Below are positions 32,554-42,124 of a stretch of 64,000 nt of DNA, piece by piece (the first letter of the stretch is position 1; each line of letters begins with the position of its first letter). Both the position numbers and the translations under genes were made by a program. The notes beneath the pieces are model-generated. The model ran no database searches. It had not been told where the DNA came from and saw only the letters and a program-made list of their open reading frames with translations. The stretch is from Prillingera fragicola (Eukaryota; Basidiomycota; Tremellomycetes; Trichosporonales; Trichosporonaceae), in contig BEDY01000001.1 of the NCBI GenBank assembly GCA_002335605.1, positions 2,790,001 to 2,854,000 of the forward strand. The letters run 5' to 3'.

Positions 32554-34177
32554 CTACAAAGGATAAATAAACCGCTTGTTCTCAATGTCTGTCAAGTCCA
32601 AGGCGGCAAGGTCGACCTTGACGCGCACAACCTGGCCAGTCTCGTCGACGTGCTCGACAAAGCCGCCCTCCCTCTCGTCCTCATCCAGACTCGCAATATA
32701 CGCGAGCCTCTCCTTGTTCCTCCTCGAGAGGATAAAGTAAATGACCCAGAGAATCACGGGAGTGCCAAACCAGCTGACAATGATCATGGACGACCAAGCG
32801 CCATAGTATCGCGGCTTGGCACTCTGCACCCAAATCTGAGGCGAGATCAAGTTTCCAGCCGAGTACGCAAACATGAACATGACGTTGCGCGTCAACTTTT
32901 TCGTGTACCCGGCAGCTGTGGCGTTGGACCATCCAAGACCGATAATGTAGGTGATGCCAAAGGTGTAGCCAGCCAGGAACATGCACGCGAGCAAGGGGAT
33001 TGTCTGGTCCCATGCGAGGGTGACCATGCCGATTCCACCCGCAATGGCGGGGAGACACCAAAACGTGCCGTGGGCGGCCATGTACTTGGGGAAATAGTGC
33101 AAAGCAGTAGCAGCGACGATGCAGTTGACGATACCGAAACCGCCACCTGCGACGGCGACGAGTGTCGAGTCCAAGGGGGAAAGACCGAGGGAAGTGACAA
33201 GCAAGTTCTTCTGACCGTACATGAGGTTGTTGCAGAACATGAGCGTGAAGGCCTGCAAGGTGAAGAGCCATGAGACGGGATCGCGGATGGTCTCAAGGAA
33301 CTGAGCCTTCTTGAACTGCTTCTGCTCGATAGAGCTCTGCTGTGACTTGTGCACTCGGCGGATAACCTGGACCCGCTCCTCTGTGGTGAGGAAACGCGCG
33401 TCGGCGGGGTTGTTGGGGTACTCGAACCACACCCAGATGGCGAGAAGGAAGGTGATGGCACCGACGACAATGTGGAGGAGCTTCCATGGCAGTACGGCAC
33501 CGTGGGTGTGCAAGAGTCCGTAGGCGATGAATCCGGCGACAATGGGCGCTCCCTGGCACGAGATCCACAGAATGGGCTGCAGGAACTGCTGTTCCTGACG
33601 ATTGAAGAACATGCCAATAGTCACTTCCATGGCCGGCACGACAACGGCTTCTGACGCGCCGAGGGCGAGTCGCATGACCATGAGATCAGCGTATTTTGTC
33701 GCCACGCAGTGGAGAAAGGTCACGACCGACCAGGCAAAGACGGTCATGGCGACGTACCTGCCGAAAGGAAGCTTTTGCATGAGGTAGTGCCCAGGCCACT
33801 GGAAGGCGAGGTAGCCGACGTAGAACATGGTGTTCATGTTGTTGTACTGCTTTTGAGAGATGCCAGTCTCCTCGAACAGGCCGAGGATTGCACCGTAGCC
33901 GAGTGCAGACTTGTCAATCTGGTGGCGTTAGACGGGGTTGGTGGCACATGATACTCACAAACAAGACAATGTTGATTGCGGACAGGAGCATCATCAGGCG
34001 CCAGTAGAGCTTCCTGCGCAGCTTCTTCTCTGCCTCGGGGGTGAGAAGGGGAACAGAGTCGCCATGCTCTTCGAGAAACTTGAGGGTTACATCGGCATAC
34101 TTCTCCTCGACGGCTGCCGAACTGTCAATCTTGTCGATCTTCTCAGTCGACCTTGCGATGGCCTTTTCGCTGGACAT
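32554..34177 (-). CDS. MFS anion:cation symporter, Dal5/allantoate permease family
   Basis: Exons 34177-33959 and 33918-32554, 527 residues with twelve hydrophobic segments. The family imports organic anions such as allantoate, nicotinate, pantothenate or dipeptides with protons at the plasma membrane. Typical features: cytosolic N-terminus ending EAEKKLRRKLYWRLMMLL, then DKSALGYGAILGL after the intron, GYLAFQWPGHYLMQKLPFGR, RLALGASEAVVVPAMEV, FNRQEQQFLQPILWISCQG and WSNATAAGYTKKLTRNVMFM. The C-terminal tail (DLAALDLTDIENKRFIYPL) is also typical. The intron is 40 nt with ctaac. Substrate is not predictable. PRI2 begins 284 bp downstream on the same strand. Confidence 0.9.
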
Positions 34178-34953
34178 TGTGGTTGCGGGTGGTGAGACTT
34201 TTTGGCATCACAAAAGTCTTCCTTTATCAGCGCTTTAGGTGCTCGCCTGCGGCAAGGTGAAGGCGATGGACCACTGGAGAGGCATCACGGGTTCCTACGG
34301 CGACTGCTTTGGTTGGCAAAGGTGCCAAGAACGACATGACGCCATCTCTTGGTAAACTCGGTCAATTCCCTGGGTGAGCACAGTTTACACCATTCCGTCG
34401 TCGTATGCAGCGCGCATCGCGCGGAGAGCTTGTACTGCTTGTCTTGTGCGTCGGAGCTCTGCGCTGAGTTTGGCCGCTCCTCGTCGGCTGGCTCGCTAGG
34501 TCTGATAGGTCTTACTCTGATGGCGTAAGCCGTTGACGACTCGACAACATTGCCCACATCTTATCACCTGAGCGTAAACCCAGGTCCGAGGGCTCCGAGA
34601 GGATTCATCAAGCAGCCAAGTCCACCCGCTGCTCCCAATGCTTATGCTTGTACCAAGCTGATGGGTACTACGTAGATTCCTTCCCTCTGTAGCCCGCTAT
34701 CTGAGTGGTATACGTCCACTCCTTCTGTAACGACAATGCAGCGATGGTACACATTGATAAAGAGCACGGACAAACGCGGTGGGCATGGCACTACGACGCC
34801 ACTTTCAAGAGCAAGTGATCACATCATCCATCACCCTAGCTCTTGTGCCTGAATGGACTTCGGCATCGCGCGGCTGCCCTTTCAGCTGACATGAAGCACA
34901 ACAACTGCCTCATAAACGTCTCCTGCTTCGACGTTGTTATCAACACCGACACC
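34178..34953. other. Divergent promoter region, 0.8 kb
   Basis: Lies between the Dal5-type transporter (-) and the glyoxalase-like gene (+). No gene or repeat seen. An in-frame upstream ATG at 34891 could extend the glyoxalase-like protein by 21 residues. Confidence 0.5.
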
Positions 34954-35598
34954 ATGCCATCCGAACCAGACCACCTCGTCGTCTCTGCACCGACACTCGA
35001 CGCAGGCGTCGACTGGGTCGAGTCCCAGCTCGGCGTTTCACTTTCGCCCAGGGTCGGCGGCGAGCATGACGGCAAGGGGACCCACAATGTGCTCCTCTCG
35101 CTGGGCCCCGAGCTCTACTTGGAGATTATTGCTTTGAACCCAAACTCGACCTCGCGCCATCCACCACGTTGGAGCTGGCTCGACAACCTGCCTGACGATG
35201 CTGCCCCTAGTCTCGCTACCTGGCTCGTCCGCACAGATGACCTCAAGGAGGCTCTTGATGCAACGGTGATCAAGCCGGGGGAGATCCACAACATGCGCCG
35301 CGGCGACTTGCACTGGCAGCTCACTCTTACAGAGGACGGCAAGCTCGCTGCGGACGGGGCGATGCCGTCGCTCATTCAGTGGGAGACGGATGAGCACCCA
35401 GTTACCACCAAGCTGCACGATGTCGGCGCTCGTCTGATTAAGCTTCAGGTTAGGTCCCCCGAGGCTGCCAAGATCGCCGAGTCTCTGCGTGCAATTGGTC
35501 TCGAGGATGAGCGTGTCCATGTGGAGATTGGTGATGGGCCGATGCTTGTCGCGACTATCCAGACCCCAGGCGGCGTCCGAGAGCTGTCGACGGCATAG
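34954..35598 (+). CDS. Glyoxalase-like (VOC superfamily) protein
   Basis: Single exon, 214 residues from the preferred ATG (34954). MPSEPDHLVVSAPTLDAGVD, then WVESQLGV and GTHNVLLSLGPELYLEIIAL, are typical of the Glyoxalase_3-like branch of the vicinal oxygen chelate fold, where His and Glu bind a metal. The second half carries HWQLTLTEDGKLA and the C-terminal VEIGDGPMLVATIQTPGGVR. Family members are mostly uncharacterised; some are dioxygenases or isomerases of small carbonyl compounds. I chose the second ATG because the fold normally begins within ten residues of DHLV; 34891 is possible. Confidence 0.82.
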   Translation: MPSEPDHLVVSAPTLDAGVDWVESQLGVSLSPRVGGEHDGKGTHNVLLSLGPELYLEIIALNPNSTSRHPPRWSWLDNLPDDAAPSLATWLVRTDDLKEALDATVIKPGEIHNMRRGDLHWQLTLTEDGKLAADGAMPSLIQWETDEHPVTTKLHDVGARLIKLQVRSPEAAKIAESLRAIGLEDERVHVEIGDGPMLVATIQTPGGVRELSTA

Positions 35599-36446
35599 GT
35601 GGTACACGCTTGCGATCTTCCTTACGCCGGTGATGTACCCTTCATGTGACCCCTGTTATGCACACGGCCAGATTGAGGTCGTAACAGTGACCATTGTCTC
35701 AGCACTGCAGTGGAGTGTCCATAAAACGCTGACCTTGCTGCTCTCGAACTCACATGCTTGCAACCACCCTCGCCCAAGCATGTTGTCAGGCACGCAGCAT
35801 GCATACTAAACTGTTACCATTAACTCTCGCCAAGATAGTCAGCACTCGTGCTGCAGACGCCCCCAGTTGAGTAGCAAGCGTAGAGTTTAGTCACCGTGAT
35901 CTCGGTGTTGTTCAATGACGAAACGAGCGTGAATGGATGTCACAATCATATGTAAGCAAGTGGCAGAAGCTTGAAGCTGTCTTCGATATCGGACAGTCGA
36001 TCCAACTAGCTACGATTCCCCCAGATTTCGAAGCTCGATTCCAGAATACCCTTGGGGTCGAAGCATTGCTATCATTGGCCTAAACCACAGCTTCGGGCAC
36101 GTCGCCGCTGATGATCGGCGTGCCAGCACCGCTAAAATCACGGTGGCGGAGGAGGTGTGGCGTATGTGGCCGAGACAAGATTATTCTGTCCGTTCGTCTG
36201 TCCGTTTGGATGAAACTGGCGACCTGACGGGCTGAGTACCTATGAGTGTCATGTGGGCGGAAGACTTGATTACGGTGCACAGGAATAGGTGAACTCGACA
36301 CGGCAGACTACTCTTGGCCTGGTAGCACTTCCTTTGTCTCCGAGGTGCCTAGCACTCACGATGCTAACTTCAGTAGTACTAAAGAAGCTGACCTTGCCCG
36401 TCTCGTCTTCTGCACTCCTCCCTCCATCACCAACTCGCCAACAACC
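35599..36446. other. Intergenic, 0.85 kb
   Basis: No gene recognised. The frame of the small-protein gene is open back to 36327 without an ATG, so an upstream coding exon ending there cannot be excluded. Confidence 0.4.
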
Positions 36447-36947
36447 ATGTCTGTCACCAGCCTCGCCTACATCGACACGGCCTCACAGCTCACCTTGAGC
36501 TGCTGCACCAAGCTCAACTTCCCCGTCTACTCCACCAACGACACCAAAGTCGCCAAAGTGTGGTCAAATTACGTCCGCGACAGGACGGCCCAGCTTTCAG
36601 AGACTTTCCCTCCCATGAACACGACCCAGCTCTGCGACATCTCGGACAGCACCCAGACCGCACTGGCGAACAACCTCCAGCCCGCTGACCCAAGCATGAA
36701 GGGCCCTACGGAAGGCAAGCTCGGAGAGTTCTACAACTGCACCGGCCCACAGTGGTCGCGCTTGCCCACTGTCGTCATGTACAACACTGCAGACGCGGAT
36801 AAGGCGGAAGGACCGTCGTTCACCTTCAAGAAGGAGGGCTCCAGCCCGCCTGCCGGTTCAGGGGCACGCACGGCCATGTCGATGGGTTTGGGCTCTGGCG
36901 TCGCGATTCTCGGTGCCATCGCCTGCGCCGTGCTCGCTACTGCCTAG
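36447..36947 (+). CDS. Small Ser/Thr-rich protein with hydrophobic C-terminus, GPI-protein-like
   Basis: 166 residues from an ATG in a good context (caacaaccATG). No family recognised. It has four Cys (a CC pair and two singles), three N-glycosylation sequons (NDT, NTT, NCT), a small-residue linker (SSPPAGSGART) and a hydrophobic C-terminal 20 residues ending in the stop (LGSGVAILGAIACAVLATA). The C-terminus and sequons suggest a GPI-anchored secreted protein, yet the N-terminus (MSVTSLAYIDTASQLTLSCC) is a poor signal peptide. Either a 5' exon with the signal peptide is missing from my model or the protein is tail-anchored. Confidence 0.6.
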   Translation: MSVTSLAYIDTASQLTLSCCTKLNFPVYSTNDTKVAKVWSNYVRDRTAQLSETFPPMNTTQLCDISDSTQTALANNLQPADPSMKGPTEGKLGEFYNCTGPQWSRLPTVVMYNTADADKAEGPSFTFKKEGSSPPAGSGARTAMSMGLGSGVAILGAIACAVLATA

Positions 36948-37307
36948 TTATGTCTTATTACTCATATATTTGCACATGCATGTACATCAGAATATTCTGT
37001 GCACGTGAAAGTACTGAAGCGTCCATGACCTTGCAAGTGGCAGTGTGCTAATGTCTCCGAGCTTGACGGCCGTCAGACTAATGACTGTCCTGAGAGGACG
37101 TAACCGTTTCACAGTAGGTGTCTTGCATAAGCAGCATGTATCTGCATACAATTAAACAGCAAATCGCACAAATAATTATTAACAAGTGGTGGTAGGTGTG
37201 TCGTTATCGTTGAAAAAATGAATGTGTATGTCTCGTGATTGACAATTCAGAGTGGTGATACACGTCTCCTGCTCATAGTACCGTGGCTGTCAACGCAGCG
37301 GGCCGCC
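36948..37307. other. Convergent 3' regions, 360 bp
   Basis: AT-richer spacer between two stop codons, with several ATTATTA-like stretches suited to 3' end formation. No gene seen. Confidence 0.4.
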
Positions 37308-39719
37308 TCACATCGGTACCCAGCCGCCCATGAACGAGTCGATTGCTGCTGGCCCAACGGCGCCGGCATAGAACCCCTCGAGCGTCGAGTATCGCGCCAG
37401 CCCACTCATCCGGTCAACAGATATGAATGTGAACGCACCGGCGGGCAAGGTCGACACAGCAAGGAGGTATCCGAACGCAAATGTTGTGACACCAAACGCG
37501 AGCATACAGCCAAAGCGTGCCGAATGATTGGCGGGGTCCGGGTGCGCGGGTGACGACCTTCGGTGCATCTTGCGGTCCTCGAGCGGCAAACCAGCGGCCA
37601 AGCGCTCCTTCTTCTCCGCCTCACGCCGTTGTCTGATTTCGGTGCGGATGACCTCGCAGTGAATGCCGAACCGGCTCGCGAGGGTGTCATAGTCGGGATC
37701 ACCCAGTGACGACATCGACGAGACCTCACGCGGGTGCGACCTTGCCAGGATGACGCGGGCGTACTCGACATCCTCGTGGTATGCTGGCGGCGAGTGGGGT
37801 GGAGGGAAGGCCGTGTTAGCGGTGGGTGTCGTTGGTGTCTCGGGCCGCGAAACGTGGTGGACCACTGCGGCGAGGTCCTCTTCCGTCTCTGCGTCGGGAG
37901 GCGCCTCGGGTGACACCTGGAGCGGAATGTGGAGCTCTGCATCCTCAGTGGCAGCGCGCTCGTCATCTGAGGCAGTGTCGGCCTCGGCCTGTTCAAACAT
38001 GCTGCGCAGAGCATCTGCACCAGTGAGCACCTGTGATTGCAGACGCCCCGGGCGGACAAGCTCGTTCCCGAGGTTGCGCGAAAGCGTGGCGTCATTGGAC
38101 GTCGTGTGCCGCAACGACTGCTCCTCCACGCGGCGGTGAAGTTGGTCGCGCAGGTCCGCAACCTCGGTCTGCAGACGCTGGTTCTCCTCCTCGTGAGCTA
38201 AGATCTGGGCGTTGAGCTGGTTGGCGTCCCGCAGCTGTTCCCTGAGAGCGGACATCTCTTCGGCGTGGGCTGAGCTCGCGGCATCGGCGAGCGACTTGTC
38301 TAGTGCGTTGGTTGACAGGGTGTCATCGTCCCCGTCTACGACGACCTCCTCCTGGCTCGCTTTGAGGTGCTCAAGCTGCTGCTGCCAATCGGCTTGCTTC
38401 TTCTTGTGCGCAGCCTCCATCGCCGCCAGACTGGCCTTCAGTTGCTCCACGTGCCCCTCGAGCGACTGGATGGTCAAGGTGTGCTCCTGCTCCTTGTAGC
38501 GCAGGCTGGCCTCATCCTTCTTCGCTGCAGCGAGGTCGATGCGTGCCTGGTCGAGCTTTTGAGACATTTCTTGCAGAGCAGCCATGGCATCAGCTTCGGC
38601 ATTCTCAATTTGGCGGTAGAGTTCGTCTCGTGCGCGAGTCAGGCGCTTGTTCTCCTTGACAAGCTCTTCGTACTGTTCGTCAGCCGCCGTGCTGTGTTTG
38701 TTGCTCACCATCGCCTTCGAGACACCGTCGGTCTCCTCAAGCTGAAAGTCACCCTCCATGTCGGGCGACATTGCACGCGCGTCATGAAACTGGATGTCGT
38801 CACGGAAGTGGGGCGATGTCATCGACTGTCCGCCCACAGACTTCGCCGCCACCGAGCCCATACTCGCACTGCGAGCAAACTGCTTTGCCATCGGTGCAGA
38901 ACCCTCATAGTCGGGCATATCTTCGCTGCGAGGGCTAAAGTCCCGGCCAAAGTCCCGACTGTGCTCGCGGCTCTGTCGACGACGTTGAGCCCCCGCAGGT
39001 AGCGGGCGTGAGAAGGGTCCCACGTTACCGTAGGCGCTCGGCGGCGCAGTTGTGCGCGCAAGTCCGTTGTTCAAGGGGTCCATGGCCTGTTCCGTGACCG
39101 ATAGTACTGATGGCATCGAGTAACCGCCTGGAAATGGGAGCGATAAACGTTTATATGGCTGCGGTCGGGATTGAAACTTGAGCTGGGGAGTGGTTGTTGC
39201 TGAGAACGAATGAGGGCGGAGTGGCTCATCGTCCTCTGATGACGAGCCCGAAGTGTCGTCGTCTGCTGCACATGCGCCACTGATCCTGTGCCGAAGTTAG
39301 TGATGCGTCACGGATGAATGTCAGATAAGGCGGTCAATCCGTGCCGTGGGTGGGTGTGTACGCACTCGATGAGCTTACACAGCTCCTCTTCGCCAAAGGG
39401 GACGTCATGGACGCCCGCCCACACATCCTCAAACTCTTGACGCGTCTCCTCGGTTAGAAGGGTAACGTTGTGTTTGTGCTCGTATTCTTCAATCACTGTG
39501 TTGACATTGTTAGAGTTGTGCCGGCGGCAACGCACAGGCCGCCATGTTGTGCGACTTGCATCCAAATAGCTCACGCTGTTGCACCTGGCCTCCAGGAATG
39601 TCGCCTCCATACTCGTCGAGCAGGTGCCGGACAATGTATTGGACGTCACGGACTTTGGGCCTTCTCGGGGGTGGTGAACGAGGTCCGCTGTCGAGGGATG
39701 GAGGGGAGTGCGCCTCCAT
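37308..39719 (-). CDS. Coiled-coil protein with C-terminal membrane segment (nuclear-envelope adaptor-like candidate)
   Basis: Exons 39719-39575, 39495-39366 and 39285-37308, 750 residues. The N-terminal 100 residues form a helical module (VRDVQYIVRHLLDEYGGDIP, then LLTEETRQEFEDVW and EEELCKLIE) recalling paired EF-hand-like helices but without clear calcium loops. About 100-270 is Ser/Arg-rich and disordered; about 290-500 is a strong coiled coil (EELVKENKRLTRARDELYRQ, LRDQLHRRVEEQ); near the C-terminus is a single hydrophobic segment (LAFGVTTFAFGYLLAV) followed by about 50 residues ending GGWVPM. Helical head, coiled coil and C-terminal anchor resemble KASH-type adaptors, but I cannot assign a family. 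Both introns (79 and 80 nt) restore one frame with the long exon. Confidence 0.72.
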
Positions 39720-41498
39720 GGCGAAAGATTAGGCGCGGTTGGGGTAGGCGGTTGTGCAAGTTGCGCTGCCACTGATGGATGACGGTAAAGGCTTGGGAGT
39801 AGCTGAGCAGTGTCGTTATGTGGTCATGAGATTCGTGATGGATGAGAAGAAGAAGAAGAAAAGGGAAAGACAGAGCCAGAGGTGAACAGACGACGAGTGA
39901 CTTGGGGGCGAGAGGTTGAATGAGCTGATGACGGACTGACGGTGCTGGCCAGGGCAGGAGACCCTAAGCAGCTCATTAGAACACGGAATCAAATAATCTC
40001 GAAACAATACAAACGGTGGCCGCAGATTAGGGGCGCTAAATGGGATAATAGGGTTCAGTGCCTGAGTGGCAACAGTTTCAAAACACACGGGGCGGGCGAG
40101 TGCAGAAATATTGGGATAGTCACTTCCTCCCGAAGCATGTCGACGTCTGCTACAGAGGCCGCACTGAAGGCCCGTATACTCTCAACGGACGGCTCGACAC
40201 AGACGCTTCAGTTACAACGTCACTGCTTATCCACTCTATAGCCATCTCCAACCTACGCACAGTTGCACCACTAGAACCGTGCAGCGGAGCAATAAGAGCG
40301 CATCAAGGGCAAGTTTAAAGGGTGGCGTGATGCCGGAGGTCCATCAGTCGGTCATCTCAAGTTGCGGCACCAGGTAGGATAGTGGTCACGCAGCTTTTAC
40401 CTGTACAGTGGTTAGGTGAGGGTGACATTGTGGCTAGTCAGCTAATGGCGGGGCATGCAAGCCAGAAGTGGTTACTACTGCGTGATTGACTTCTGAATGG
40501 TGCACCCAGCGTGCATGTAGGACGAAGTTACCGTATCTCCCTCCAGGGATTGCTCCTGCCAGTATGACAGTTGAAAGCGCCACAGCAGACCAAATAGAAT
40601 GCTAAAGCTCTAAGAAGCACCGTGCAACGCAACACTGGTCCCTCCCAAAGTGCGTTCATCAGGAAGGTGGCTCGGTAGTGATAGCCGAGCCTAACTTGGT
40701 GTAACGCCTTGGAACGATACATCGCAGCGAGGCACATAAGAACAGCACTTGGATACTTGGTGTAATAGTGTGTTTATCTGATGAATGAATTATTAACAGA
40801 GCAGAGAAGCTGGACATCTAGGTCTTGTTATGTGACGCCAGATATACTACTGTTCAGCAACATGTACACATTCGGTTGTAAGGTATGAGGACGACGTCAT
40901 GACTTCAGGAACTGCATTGCCACGTGGACTTTCACGATATTGTCGGAGATAATTCTTCGCCGACTCTGATGCCATGCTCATAATGCCGCTCGGGATTTTC
41001 GACCCATCTGTCCCTCCCTGGGTGGTGCTGCTTGCCCTGGCTGGTGGATGCTCGCTCGCTGGGTGGCAGGCTACCTGTGTCGAAACCGTCACTACAACCA
41101 CTTCTTCCAACCTTCAACAAAACAGACGAGTGAGTACAAGCATACACCAGCTACAGCACTCGCGAGCACGACACACGACACGACAACGGCGACGGCATCG
41201 AACACGAGCGGAATACACTGTGCAGTCGGGGCGAGGAACGATAAACTGGGGCAATGTCTGCGCCATGATGAGTCGACGGCTCTCGTAGAGGCGGGGCCGT
41301 AGAGGGGAAGCTTGTATAGCTTTGAGCCCCTCTCCCCCGAGCCGAGGAGGCCTCGGAGCCCGCACGCTGCAAGTGTATTCTGTGTCGCCGTTGTCGTTGT
41401 TCGAGTGCGCGCGCGCGCAAGTGCTTGAAGCAAACCTCGAATTTGAGGTTTCGGTGTTCAACTTTTTCAACGACACAGTTTACTGACAACCAAACAGG
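39720..41498. other. Divergent region and eL20 leader, 1.8 kb
   Basis: No gene recognised. The last 370 bp probably form a leader intron of the eL20 gene (41130-41497): a pyrimidine/CAA-rich leader ends at a GTGAGT donor, and tttactgac followed by caaacag lies one base before the start codon. Confidence 0.5.
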
Positions 41499-42124
41499 AT
41501 GGGCCGCTTTACCGAGTACTCCGTCGTCGGGCGCAAGCTCCCCACTGAGGCGGAGCCCGAGCCTAAGCTCTAGTGCGTTTGGACTCTTGGATTTTGGACC
41601 CAGAGAGCAGGAATGCTAACCGTTTGCTCAGCCGCATGCGCATCTTCGCGCCCAACGACGTTGTCGCCAAGTCGCGTTTCTGGTACTACCTCCGCCAGCT
41701 TAAGAAGGCCAAGAAGGCCCACGGCGAGATCGTTGCCCTCAACGTCGTGCGTACTTTGGCACCTTTTGCATGACATGCAACTAACCCATCTCAGATCAAC
41801 GAGGCCAAGCCCCTCAAGGTGAAGAACTTCGCCATCTGGCTCCGTTACGACTCGCGCTCCGGCACCCACAACATGGTCAAGGAGTTCCGCGCTCTTTCGC
41901 GCGCCGAGGCCGTTGAGGCCATGTACCAGGACATGGCTGCCCGTCACCGTGCCCGCTTCAGGAGCGTCCAGATCCTCCGCGTCGCCGAGATTGAGAAGAA
42001 GGAGGACGTCCGCCGCCCATACGTCAAGCAGCTCCTCGAGCCCGGACTCAAGTTCCCCCTCCCCCACCGCCGCACCAAGTCGAAGGCTTGGTACGCCGCC
42101 AACCGCCCCTCGACCTGGGCCTAA
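41499..42124 (+). CDS. RPL20: 60S ribosomal protein eL20 (L18a/L20)
   Basis: Exons 41499-41572, 41632-41746 and 41795-42124, 172 residues, the normal length. eL20 is a structural protein of the large cytosolic ribosomal subunit. Conserved blocks are [80 protein letters not shown] and KFPLPHRR near the end. Introns of 59 and 48 nt have ctaac branch sites. A further intron in the leader (41130-41497) is likely, as is common for ribosomal protein genes. Confidence 0.96.
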
